From: Palaemon carinicauda
Lineage: Eukaryota > Arthropoda > Malacostraca > Decapoda > Palaemonidae
Direction of reading: 5' to 3'
DNA: 64,000 nt
NCBI RefSeq assembly: GCF_036898095.1
Contig: NC_090743.1
Location: 16,829,287-16,893,286 of the forward strand
Under the pieces are notes generated by a model. It was given only the letters and a program-made list of their open reading frames with translations. It had not been told where the DNA came from and made no database searches. Every line of letters starts with the position of its first letter. Position 1 is the first letter of the stretch. Below, piece by piece: positions 13,081 through 24,221 of the stretch. Position numbers and translations under genes: made by a program.

Positions 13081-15257
13081 GTGATATGCACAAAGTGTTA
13101 CAGTGTTGCGTCCGAGTGTTCGTCTGTTCGTGCCAGTCGTTCACCTAGTCCGGGACCTCTTACAAGCTCCCAAGCCCAGGGGAGAAGTAATGTCGAACGA
13201 CTTATGGGTTCCACAGGCCTTGATCAACGAACAGACGTTTTTCCCTCCGTGGTTTCGGGCGTATCTACACACGTTAGCCGACGTGAGATCGCCCCACCCA
13301 CACAAAGACGAGAGAGCCCATTTATTCCTCGTCTGCGGAAGAGGTTTCTCGTAAGAAACCATGGACCACATCTTGCAGCTTTTAAGTGCAAGTCGGTCCC
13401 TTCCGCGCAAGTCCAACGGCCTAGGTGTAGCCACTGAGTCAGTTCGGACTCGCTGCAGTCATCCGACGACTGCACACCTCCCAAGAGAGGCAAGGTGGTA
13501 CCGCAACAGGCAGTAACTCCGTCTGTTGCCGCACCAGCTGTTTTAGACCCTCAGTCACAACGGACAGTAGCTCCGTCTGTTGCCGTTTTTTGTAGACCCT
13601 AAGTGGTCTTTACTGCAGTCTATGCAGACTCAGTTAGCTGCGGTTATGCAGGAGTTTCGTGCGGAGAAGGTTGACACTGCTCTCGTTAGCCTACAACCTG
13701 CCACGGTTGTGCGCCCAGCTCACGCTAAGGCTGCCTGTTCCCACACTCCGGCTGCGGAGAGCTCCACCTCCGATGCGCAATCGACCCTGCCAGACGCATG
13801 TTAACGTTAGCCGACGTGCGGCACCCTCCGTTAACATGCGTGAGCTACCGCATCAGCAGTGGGAAGGTGGAGTCAAGCTGCCGTGTTTTGACGCGATGCG
13901 TTAGTTTCCGCAACCCACGGCAGTCCCCACCACGCACCACCACTCCGCTTTGGTTGTTGCCTGCTCCCACACTCCGTCTGCGGAGAAGGTTGACGATGCA
14001 CCCGTTTGCCTACAACCTGCCACGGTTGTGCGCCCAGCATGGCTGCCTGCTCCCACACTCTTGTTGTGAGAGCTCCTCCACCCATGCGCAGTCGACCCTG
14101 CCAGACGCATGCTGACTCCCACAGACACACGGAGCACTCCGTTGCCGTGCGTGAGCTACCACAAGCTGCCGTGTTTTGACACGGTGTGTCAGCCTCCGCA
14201 ACCCACTGTGGTTACCGCCACTCGCCCGCAGCAGACTAGTCAGTCAGGAGTTGAGGCTTCCCCACACAGCTTTGGTTGTTGCCAGCTCACAGACTGTCAA
14301 GCAGTTACATGACGTTGCCTTCTGGTCTGCTTCTAATGCACCAGTGCTGTATGTCCTCACGCACCTGTTGTGGTTGACAGTTCAGTTTTTGACAGTTCAC
14401 AGACTGTCAAGCAGTTACATAACGTTGCCTTCTGGTCTGCTGCTTATGCACCAGTGAGACCCTCACTGAGATAACCTAGCTTTTCTCGGACATGGTTCCT
14501 GTGGATGAGAAAGTGCTGTTCTCCCTCCTTCTGATATTCCTTTGAGGACTGTCATTTGGAGAGGAGCCTTAAGCTGCTTAGCCTCCTATGGACTTTAATT
14601 GAAGCATAACAAGGCTTCCAGGGATGGTAAATGGTTCCGCTTCAGTCGCTAACCCCGTCTGTTGCCACACCTGCTCCCATAGACCCTAATGGGCTTTGTT
14701 GCAAGACATGCAGTCCAAGCTTGTGTCCTTGATAGAGGATTTTTTACGGAGAAGAACCTTCTAGCCAACAACCTTCCTACCGGTTGGTTGTACGCCCTGT
14801 TGACGCTGAGGTATCCTACTCACGTCCGCCAGTTGAGGTGATTCCTCCTCCGGTGCGACCCAGTGTGGGTTGCCAGTCGCACGTTGACGTTAAGCGACTC
14901 TTGGAGGTGGTTGTGGACGTTCAGTGTGTCACTAGGAAGACGTTCAACAACCAGCAGAGGTGACTTGTTGTGACGCAGTGCGGCAACCTCAGCAACCCGG
15001 TAGGGGGTTGACTGCACAACCCAGACAGTCTAGACAGTTTCGGGTTGACGCTGTACTTCCTCGCGTCCCCATGGTTGACAGTTCACAGACTGTGCAGCAG
15101 TACCATGATCTTGTGTCCGGCTCCGTCACGCATCCACCAGTGCGACCGGATTCAGCGAGTCAGACGTTGCCCTCTCCGTTGCCGTTTCCTCATCAGTTTC
15201 GGATGAGGAACCCTCTGATGAGGACTTGGCTGAACAAGACGATCAACCCCCAGCCCT
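13081..15257 (+). pseudogene. E1 Gag remnant
   Basis: Homologous to the middle of the E3 Gag: SRSPSPGPLTSSQAQGRSNV, GLDQRTDVFPSVVSGV, then the Val/Pro/Gln-rich region ending in a Ser/Asp/Glu-rich acidic block at about 15,200-15,240. The Cys-rich N-terminus of E3 is absent, as in E2. It contains a 319-bp tandem duplication (13,664-14,300) and a repeated cagttcacagactgtcaagc block (14,283 and 14,392). Multiple frameshifts. At about 15,257 the acidic block is joined directly to the end of the RT domain by an internal deletion. Confidence 0.75.
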
Positions 15258-16101
15258 GCTATCCATCCAGAAGATGCTGAAGAAGGAACACTGCCCTGTC
15301 AGGCTGTGGATGATTCTGGTTAGGACACTGTCATCCGTGGTTCAATTTGTGTCACTTGGAAGACTACACCTCCGTCCTCTTCTGTATCATCTAGCTTTTC
15401 ACTGGAAAAGGACAAGACGCTAGAAGCGGTCTTCGATCCCGGTTTCCGGTAGATAAAGTCTGGTCTGACTTGGTGAAAGGACTTTATCAACCTTTGAAAG
15501 GGTCTTCCCCTGACTGTTCAGACTCCCAACCACGTTCTCTTCTCGGACGCATCGGACGTAGGCTGGGGTGTGACATTAGGCGGTAGGGAATGCTCGGGAT
15601 TATGGAACTCGAGTCAAAGGACAATGCATTTCACTGCAAGAAGCTTCTGGCAGTACGTCTGACCTGGAAAAGCTTCAGGTCTCTCCTTCAAGGCAAAGTG
15701 GTGGAGGTGAACACGGACAACACCCTGCTTTGACGTTCATCTCCAAGCAAGGAGGGACCTACTCTCTGACATGGTACGAGTTCGCAAGAGACCTCCTCTC
15801 CTGTTCAACAGGTCTAGACTTTTCACTAGTAACGAGGTTCATCCAAGGCAACTTGAATGTCTTAGCAGATTGTCTCAGTAGGAAGGGACAAATAATTCCA
15901 ACATATTGGACCCTCCACAAGGATGTATGCAAGAGACTTTGGGCCACCTGGGGCCAGCCAACCATAGATCTCTTCGCAACCTCGATGACCAAGAGGCTCC
16001 CAATACTTTGCTCACCTATCCCGGACCCAGCAGTAGTTCATATAGATGCCTTTCTACTAGATTGGTCACATCTAGATCTATATGCATTCCCTCCGTTCTA
16101 G
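15258..16101 (+). pseudogene. E1 pol remnant: RT end, RNase H, methyltransferase-position domain
   Basis: Starts at ALLSIQKMLKKEHCPVRLW (post-RT thumb region), so the YLDD-bearing palm is deleted. RNase H pieces follow: the first Asp block (SDASDVGWG near 15,555), NVLADCLSRKGQ (about 15,857), then TIDLFATSMTKRLPILCS and HIDAFLLDWSHLDLYAFPPF. Several frameshifts. The downstream part overlaps the YR reading frame. Confidence 0.75.
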
Positions 16102-17365
16102 ATTGTCAACAAGGTACTGCAGAAGTTCGCCTCTCACGAAGGGACAAAGTTGACGCTAGTTGCTTCCCTCTGGCCCGCGAGAGAATAACTCACCGAGGTA
16201 CTTCGATGGCTAGTAGACGTTCCCAGAACACTTCCCCTAAGGGTGGACCTGCTACGTCTGCCACGCGTAAAGAAGGTACTCCAAGGCCTCCACGCTCTTC
16301 GTCTGACTGCCTTCAGACTATCGAAAGACTCTCGAGAACTAGAGGTTTTTCGAAGGAGGCAACCGGAGCGATTGCTAGAGCAAGGAGAACATCCACCCTT
16401 AGAGTCTACCAATCGAAGTGGGAAATCTTCCGAAACTGGTGCAAGTCAGTATCCGTATCCTCGACCAGTACCTCTGTAACTCAAATAGCTGACTTCCTCT
16501 TATATCTGAGGAAAGAACGATCTCTTTCAGCTCCCACTATCAAGGGTTACAGAAGCATGTTGGCATCAGTCTTCCGTCACAGAGGCTTAGATCTTTCCCA
16601 CAATAAAGATCTACAGGACCTCCTTAAGTCTTTTGAGACCACGAAGGAGCGTCCTTTGGTTACACCTGGTTGGAATTTAGACGTGGTTCTAAGATTCCTT
16701 ATGTCAGACAGGTTCGAACCGCTTCAATCAGCCTCCCTGAAAGATCTCACCTTTAAGACTCTTTTCCTGATATGCTTAACTACAGCTAAAAGAGTCAGTG
16801 AGATTCATGCCTTCAGCAAGAACATCGGATTCTCATCCGAAACGGCTACATGTTCTACAACTTGGTTTTCTAGCCAAACACGAGCTGCCTTCTCGGCCTT
16901 GACCAATATCGTTCGATATTCCAAACTTATCGTATGGTTGGAAATGAACTAGAAAGAGTATTATGCCCTGTAAGAGCTCTTAAGTTCTATTTTAAAAACC
17001 TTTACGAGGCCCGTCTGAAGCTTTATGGTGTTCAGTTAAGAATCCATCTTTGCCTATGTCAGAGAATTCTTTATCCTATTTTATCAGACTGTTAATACGA
17101 GAAGCTCATTCCCTTCTGAATGAGGAAGACCAAGCTTGGCTGAAGGTAAGGACACACGAAGTTAGAGCTGTCGCAACTTCCGTGGCCTGTAAACAAAATA
17201 GATCTCTGCAAAGTATATTCGACGCAACCTATTGGAAAAGCAAATCAGTGTTCGCGTCTTTTATCTTAAGAATGTCCAGTCTCTTTACGAGAACTGCTAC
17301 ACTCTGGGACCATTCGTAGCAACGAGTGCAGTAGTGGTGGGGGCTCCACCACTACAATTCCCTAA
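15906..17365 (+). pseudogene. E1 tyrosine recombinase (frameshifted)
   Basis: Opens at MDPPQGCMQETL in a frame overlapping pol, through KVDASCFPLARE, YQSKWEIFRNWCKS, ADFLLYLRKERSLSAPTIKG (N-terminal domain), to LKDLTFKTLFLICLTTAKRV with the first catalytic Arg. Frameshift after about 16,860. The C-terminal part resumes at about 17,050 with HEVRAVATS (H-x-x-R). One more frameshift falls at the catalytic Tyr: the FYLKNVQSLYENC block is in another frame (about 17,250). YRs cut and rejoin DNA through this Tyr, so the enzyme is dead in this copy. Confidence 0.8.
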
Positions 17366-17769
17366 TTCCAGAACCTTTTTAATCTTTCTCTTGAAATATT
17401 TTTGGGTTGTCCGGAAGGCTAAGAAGCCTTTCGCATCCTACTTGATTTGGCGGGTGGTCAAAATCATTTCTTGAGAAGCGCCTAGATTAGAGGTTTTGAT
17501 GAGGACCTTTAGTATGGGTTGCAACCCTTCATACTTCAGCTCCTAGGAGTCGCTCAGCATCCTATGAGGATCGCGAGGCTCAGTAAGGAAGACGTACTTA
17601 AAAAGGCAGAGTAATTGTTCAAGTGGTCTTCCTTACCAGGTACAGTACTTATATATTTTATGCTTGTTATTTTGAATAACTGCTAAAATGAAATACGGAA
17701 TACTTAGCTCATAATAATGTCAACATGTAATGCTGGTCTCTACCCACCCCCCTGAGTGTGAATCAGCTA

Positions 17770-17854
17770 TATGATCATCGGGTAAGTTTAATATTGAAAA
17801 ATGTTATTTTCCTTAGTAAAATAAATTTTTGAATATACTTACCCGATGATCATA
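17770..17854. repeat. E1 internal complementary region (ICR)
   Basis: The first half (gatcatcgggtaagtttaat) complements the left end and the second half (gaatatacttacccgatgat) complements the right end, meeting over aaaaatgttattttc. This is the DIRS feature thought to template closure of the circular intermediate. Confidence 0.85.
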
Positions 17855-17889
17855 AATTTAAGGACCCACCCTTCCTCCCCAATAGAGAC

Positions 17890-18104
17890 CCAGTGGACAG
17901 AGGAGAAAATTGGTTCTATGTTGACATCGAGTACTTGAGTACCTACTTGACAGATGGCGCTGTTGATGTACACCCCCACCTGTATAGCGATCGCTGGCGT
18001 ATTCCGCCCGTAGGTTTTTTCTGTCGGGCAGCAGAGCTGACAGCTATATGATCATCGGGTAAGTATATTCAAATTATTTATTTTACTAAGGAAAATAACA
18101 TTTT
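17890..18104. repeat. E1 right inverted terminal repeat and 3' extension
   Basis: Complement of the left ITR up to 18,060, then aagtatattcaaattattta and a short extension also represented in the ICR. Confidence 0.85.
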
Positions 18105-18592
18105 CCCTCAAAGAGTTACTCCAGAAGACCATTTTCCAAATAGCTTTTGTTTCAGGAGCAATAGTCTGTGAGATTTTAGCATTGCTTTAGGAATAATGAA
18201 TTCCTCCCAATTTCTCTTGGCTGCCTCTTGATTATGACAAAAACACCAAGTTCTTTACAGGGGCGGGATCCTCTTCATATCACAGTTTTACAGTTGGGGG
18301 TTGGCAACCTCTGTCCAGTGTCTACCCTGCAGAGATCCACAAGATAGTCAGTTTCAAAATGCACAAATCAATAAGCCCATTCCCACAGGGGGCTATTCAC
18401 ATTCTAATGACCTGGGCATTTTTTGGTAATATGCTATTTCAGAACATCCAGAGTTTTATAGATTGGTTCAGTCATAGTGTTTGTAAGACACTACTGGAAA
18501 AGTCTGGTCATAAGACACTTACTGGAAACAAATTCATACAGTACGACATCCGTACATTGTGCTCGGCCCGTCCATGGAACCTATGGTAGGAA
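18105..18592 (+). pseudogene. E5: YR catalytic domain, continuation beyond E1
   Basis: Resumes with SLKELLQKTIFQIAFVSGA then IVCEILAL, corresponding to SLKDLTLKTLFLVSLASAKR-VSEVHAF of E2. The first catalytic Arg of the YR tetrad is Ile here. Further on, FIQYDIRTLCSARPWNL corresponds to the H-x-x-R box (HDIR) with His changed to Tyr. The position exactly after the E1 right end, in the same strand and domain order, supports one YR gene split by E1. It is inactive. Confidence 0.65.
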
Positions 18593-18719
18593 ACCAGGCT
18601 GAAGAGAACTCTCTTATCCTGGTCCCTCAGTAGAAGCACCATGACTGGCATCTAGTCCCTCCCAGCAATTTTCTCCTACACAAATACAAGCATTTGTCCT
18701 TTAATAGACCTATCTTTAA

Positions 18720-20350
18720 GAACGATGAAGTTCCTATAACTAAACTGTTGTTTACTTTCCCAGGAAATGTCAAGCACTTCAATTCTGTGTAGGAGCAAAA
18801 GTGATAACTCCTGTCAACCTCCCGATGACTTGGGCATGAAGAAGAGGCAGGTTTTAGGCTATGTCACTACCGGGGACTGTTGGATGGTCAAAGAAGAACA
18901 CATATCTTTGTGGGGAATATGTTATCTGAACATATGGTCATTCATGAGAAATAGATTTGCATACATTTGGCCCTCATCCCCTTGTCTGGTAGAAAAAGTT
19001 ACTCAATCATATTGCTTGCTGCATCATCTGCATCTAGCGTCCGATACAGTAAATGATAGAATGATTGCTGTACCACAAGGACCTATGGGTATACTCATGT
19101 AGGAAATGGGCAGAGAAGGTTGTCTGTCATTGCTAGACTCGGCCTCAAGAACTGCACCATCAGTGGTTTCTTCCCAAGAGCTGAGATAGATCCAAGTATG
19201 TCCGACTTGGTGCACTTGAATTAGTCGATCCTTTCGTGTCCTTGCCTGTAGGAAAAGCAGGCCTGATTATCCCACAAAGCTAGAGAGGAATATTAGTTTG
19301 GAGAGATTTACTCCTATTCCTTCTGTTGCTGTAAGAAGTCTCATAGTGTAATTCAAGGACTGGAAGGCAAGACATCTAGGTCCCACTAGTCACTTCATAT
19401 AGGGAAGAGATGAAGAACTGTAAGTTATGAATGGCAAGGTTCTATGTTCTGGCTACAAACTCCTTAACTGGAATGGATATATTTTATCCTTCAGAATGAC
19501 TTGTGACACAGGAAAAGTTAAGCCGTTTCCATCTTGCTTTGTCAGGGCTAGGCTAGGCTTAGTAGAAGACAGTCTCTTGGGTTGAAGCCCTATCTGCTCC
19601 TTGTCCCACGGGTTCAAGTAGGATTGCTTGAGAGACCTTTGAACTCTCAAAGTGTTCCAATCTGCTTGTCAATTCTTGCTATGAGTTCAGATTAGATCTA
19701 GTTAAAAGCTTGGTTCATGGGGGTGAACAGTATCCTGAACTGTGAGTATTGAAGAATAAAAAAAGCTGACCCAGATACCAGTTGGCATGTGGTCGCTTTG
19801 GAGCAATTAGCAGCAGGCCAGTCCTAGATGTCTTCAACCAACAGTTGAGTAATCGGGAAAAATAGGACCAAGGGGGAAAGAGAGAAGTGTCTACAATGCT
19901 TAAGGATGTCAGTAGGCATCCGTAAACGCTGCTGAGGGACTAGAGAGCAGAATCCTGGAAGTTTCTTATCCTACTGAATGGCGATCAGGTCGAGCAATGT
20001 TGAAAACTTAAAGTAAGAAGCCTTTCCCCCGGAATGATCCAGGGATGGCAAAAAAGCTTTACCTACTGAATGGCGATCCGGTCGAGCAATGTTGAAAAAC
20101 CTAAAGAAGCCTTTCCACTGCAATGATGCAGGGATGGCAAAAAAGCTTGACACCATGTCCCTGGCAACTCGGTGTGTTTGCTCAAACAGTCCTCTTGCCT
20201 GGATAAGTTTTATACTGCAAATAACTCTTACCATGTTGACTTCCAAAAAGTTCACCTGCTTGCTGTAGGTCTATGAAACAAGCCCCTTTGAGCATCATAA
20301 ACAGAAACATTCACTTTCATCAACGTTAATGAGTGCTTCACCAAACTCAT
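18720..20350. repeat. Unclassified 1.6-kb interspersed repeat, copy X1
   Basis: Colinear by eye with 35,650-37,340. Matching landmarks: cctgtcaacctc...ggcatgaagaagaggcaggt, aaggacctatgggtatactc, gtccgacttggtgcacttga, aagaagcctttcca, aacagtcctcttgcctggat. Heavily diverged with indels. No protein family recognised in either strand. Confidence 0.55.
19973..20150. repeat. Tandem duplication, two ~90-bp units
   Basis: actgaatggcgatcaggtcg (19,974) and actgaatggcgatccggtcg (20,064) start two units that both end in gggatggcaaaaaagctt. It is inside repeat X1 and absent from the second copy. Confidence 0.75.
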
Positions 20351-23300
20351 TTGAAAAGGTTGGTACAGTCATGCTAAATGGATTACCGGTAGGTTGAAAA
20401 GCAGGTGCATTTCTTACATATATCATATGTCCTAGACATAGCATTGTCAGGTGGGCACCCCTCCAACAGATACAAATGTGAATAGCAGATTTCCCAGAGT
20501 TCCCTTGATGAGCATAATGATGTGGTTATCATTGTATATCATTCTGTATTCCTGCTCCAATAATTCCATATGGTAAGGGGAATGTTTGATGCTGACTAGT
20601 AAAGCTTCAGGAAATACCGGAATGAATGCTGGGGAAATATCCGTGAGAAACTAGCCTCTGTCAATTGTGGGATCAGTCAACTGGGACAAGACAGCTAATG
20701 TCATCGCATTCACGCCGCTTGTTGATTGTACTCTCCACCACTCCCCTTTTACTGGGTTGTCATGTTTGGAACTTAGAAGAGGGAATGGGATGAGGGCACC
20801 CCCTACTACTCTGCAAGAGGTGCACGTAATATGTCTACTTCAAGACAGAGCAATAAAAGTAAGCGTGAAAAAACCTGTACAGGTTACTGAAACTTGGTTT
20901 TGATGAGAAGGAAAAGTACCTAATATGTAACCTCTTCCTGTGTGTATGAGGTAAAAATATATTTCTATCCCCTTCCCAAATGGATAGGTTCCCAGTACGT
21001 ACAAACTGGTGAATATCCAAACATTCTTTGAAAATCCTCAACGTGGTAAGAATGCACTTAACATTGTAGTTTCCTCTTCCAGAGTGGATATGTTCTTGGT
21101 ACAATATACCAGTGGTTCTATTAAATTTCTTTGAATTCTTGGGATCACGGAAGCGTCCCAACTTAGGATAGGGACAATGACGGCTGCCAAAGTCCAGACT
21201 AGCATTGCTTGTGCTTTGTCTCATAGCATGAGACCTAGCACTGATAGTAGGAGTGCGAGCTTGTATACCTCATACTGAAACACCTTCACATGGAGGTTTG
21301 AGTTTTGGAACTTCACTGCATCTCCCTCGAAACTACGGTATGTACTGTAGTGTAGAGGAAGACGTTGAGGTTTCAAGTCTCGAAAGAATGGCGACCTTTG
21401 TTCCCTTCTACCCATGAGGATGCTCAGTACCTGATGGAGCAGGAAGTGCTGAAATTTTTTTCCGTAGGGCAGGATAGCACGCATGCAATATAGTCTCAAA
21501 TGTAATACCCTTCAAAATGGAATTATGAAGTTGCCTTGCCTGATTCAACTCAAACACAATGATGAGTGGGAAAGTCCCATGCTGTTGACCGTTTTTGAAG
21601 TGGGGGGGATGTTGCGACGTAAAATTTCCTCAAAGCGGAAGATCTAACATAAGGAGTCTTAACACTAACGTCCTACGCATGGATGCCAGTGGTGTGGAGA
21701 ACAAACAGAATGTGTAGGGTCTTTCAGAAAATCAGTGAGGAAGAGGTTTGTGGCATGACAGATGCTTGTGGAACTCAGGTGCTCTTGGCGCCCAACTGTA
21801 CATGGAAAGCAACACTGTCAGACCCTTTATGTGGGGAACCTTGTACGTACAGGCGAAAGGATGAAAATTCTGACTAAGTACTGGTAGAGACCATACATAG
21901 GGAGATTGCTAGTAAAAAAGCCTTGTGCCATGAGTGATCTCTTTGGTGGTGTCAAGACTCTGTGCTTACGTCCTCTCGCTGCTTGTGTGATGGGAGAGTC
22001 CTTTCACCATGATACTTTTCATGGCATGACATCCTCCTTGGCGGTTATCTCATTGCCTCCCCGGAACTGTTTGGTGAAGGATGGGAAAGAATACGTGACA
22101 AAGTGCTGGTAACAGGCGTCTGAACACCTGTACGCCTCTGTGTTGGGTATGATCTTGGTATGCAACATCATGTACGCATGGAGAAATAGTCCAAGACACA
22201 GCTACGTTAATCCGTCTTCTTAGACGTCATCTTCAGGCAGGAGGTGGGCAAAGTAACCATACTCGGTTGAGGGTAGTGTATTCAGTACAAAACTGAAAAT
22301 GGGTGCAAAAGGGGCATGTATAGCCACTTCTTCCCCTATAGGGATAACTGTTGGCACACACCATTCCCTGTATCTGAAAGATAGGTCTGCAATGGGGAAG
22401 AAGGGCTGCTCTTGACCCAGAGTGTGTGGGCTCAGCTCCATAAAAGTTGCTCATGCTGATGTTTGAAGTTTTTTCCAACTATGGGGAAACTCTCGGCATT
22501 TGCTTCTTTCAGTAAGAGACAGAGCACAGGTAAAAGATGTGTGAACATTTGTACCTAATAACACATGTCCGCAGAGTTGAATATGATTATGCCCCTTTCT
22601 GCTATGGGACAACTTTTGGTACTTACTCAAGAAGTGAGGTTCCTGGTACCTTGTCATTCTCACAGGGAGAGAAATGGTTAGTCGTGCATGCATGACCCCT
22701 ATTAATTCATATCTTCCTGGACATCTTTGATGTCTTCTACTTGTCCTCCTATAGAAGAAGCACCGACTGAAAATGAACTAAAATTTTTTACACACGTGTG
22801 TGTTGGAGGAGCGGAAAGACCATAGGAACTTGATGAAGAGAGTACAGAAACAGGCGATATGCCAAATTAAAAATTTTTAGTTAAATGCCCCAATGGTGGG
22901 GAGTCAGGAAGGTCATTCAGGTGCAACTTTTTGTAGTAGGAAGAGAGAGATTTGACATTAATATGGAATACTTGTGTAATATACTGTGATTGGGAATGAA
23001 GGTAAAATACATGGTCAGAAATTGGTTGTACTGGATTTCTGAATTTGGATAAAGCCCAGTGCCGACTGTCGAGGTCAGTAACGGCCCAAATGCAACTGGG
23101 GAAAAACCTTGCTGCTAGAGAAGGTTGGACCCTTAAGATGGAAGAAAGGAAGTAAAGTAGGATATAAAGAAAGTGCAGCTAGGGGGCGAAGGAATGTTGC
23201 AAGGTCATGTATATAAAAAAAAGAGAAAAAAAAAAAAAACCTGCAAGTTGTCAGTACTAACCCTTCAGGGTTAATAAGTTGTTGCAGCTGGGGCTGAAGA

Positions 23301-24129
23301 GATACTACAAAAACCCATTAGTAATGTCGCTAGTACACCCTGTTTTACATGTAAAATATTTTAGTAAAAATTTTTATGAATCAGGAATACGAAATCTTTC
23401 AAGTAACTTCTCCAACCAGATTGTCCACTGGAAATATTAATACTAATCTTTAGAAGTGTTAAATTGTTCCAGCCTAGAGTTCCTGGGTGTTTTCTGGAGT
23501 CTTGGTATTTCTAAAGAAATTCAACAATATGAGGTAAAGATTATCATTGCAGCAGTGAGGTAGCTGTGATGTCAGTTATTGGTAGAAATATCTATTGTTC
23601 TTGTACAGTACTTTCAAGTAACATTTATATACTTTGAACTTAGTAATTACTCTTTTTCCATTTATGAAACTTGCCTGGCAGAGAAAAACAAAGTTTGCTA
23701 TTTTCAAAATATTGATTATAGGTTTACTCATTTACTGGATTGCTGTTATTGCAGTTTGAAAACACTTTTAAGATGTGGTCAAATCAAATATGAATCCTTT
23801 ATTTGAAATTAAATTACTTGATAGTCAATATCAATACAGTAAAGCGGAAACTAATTTTTGTCCCATTTGTATTTGTAAAAACAATCATGAAGTAAACTTC
23901 ATATAATAATCCTTAGATTGAAAATTGAGAATGATGGAAAGAAGCTTACTTAGTGAATTTTTATAATTCATTGGCTACAAATATTGACAATTTTAGGGTA
24001 AATGATGAACTCTCTCTCAAACTTTTGATTTCATGAAGTCATTTCCTATCTTGCCTTTTCATTATCAAGTGCAATAACTTTCATCTCACTGTTGTGGTTA
24101 TTGTAGGAAAGAATAAAACATTTGTTATC

Positions 24130-24221
24130 TAACAACTTAAAATTATAAATTTATTATAACCATTATACAATTAATTTACATCTTTTCACTGTAGTATCCC
24201 AATCCAATCACATTCATGCTT
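24130..24221 (-). CDS. ATP5F1E: ATP5F1E terminal exon 3 with 3' UTR
   Basis: Acceptor cttttacag lies just before 24,221. The first two bases complete a Lys codon, then Ala and TGA (24,216-24,214), giving a ...GKPIKA C-terminus. The 3' UTR is about 85 nt and carries AATAAA at 24,155-24,150 (minus strand), so cleavage is expected near 24,130. The phase, the polypyrimidine tract and the poly(A) signal agree, but with only two residues encoded the assignment rests on splicing logic rather than protein similarity. Confidence 0.75.
24150..24155 (-). terminator. Poly(A) signal AATAAA of ATP5F1E
   Basis: Canonical AATAAA on the minus strand about 60 nt after the TGA of exon 3; a U-rich stretch follows. 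It is consistent with a very short 3' UTR. Confidence 0.7.

Larger units (their letters stand above)
11726..18104 (+). mobile_element. E1: DIRS-type YR retrotransposon, internally deleted (6.4 kb)
   Basis: Inverted terminal repeats at both ends share about 170 bp with few differences (tacccgatgatcat end, gcgatcgc core, ggcgctgttgatgtacaccc). An internal complementary region at 17,770-17,854 is the complement of the joined ends. Order: left ITR, leader of about 1.2 kb with GA-rich tract (12,690-12,745), Gag remnant, fused pol remnant, YR, ICR, right ITR. The RT core is missing. It sits inside the E5 YR gene. DIRS elements integrate by tyrosine recombinase and normally leave no target duplication; none is seen here. 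Confidence 0.88.
18600..24129. other. Decayed repeat DNA, no gene recognised
   Basis: Moderately GC-balanced, ORF-poor sequence with many short ORFs in all frames. 18,720-20,350 is a diverged copy of 35,650-37,340. The remainder (20.35-24.1 kb) looks like an old multi-kb element but I could not identify RT, integrase, transposase or host exon blocks. Confidence 0.45.

Noticed and set aside
15235..15280. E1 Gag-RT junction as a spliced (processed) form
   Set aside because: The corresponding E3 sequence has no GT after the left breakpoint (cag followed by aa), so a plain deletion is simpler.
20835..21224. 129-codon minus-strand ORF as a gene
   Set aside because: No family resemblance, no splice-bounded structure, and it lies in decayed repeat DNA.
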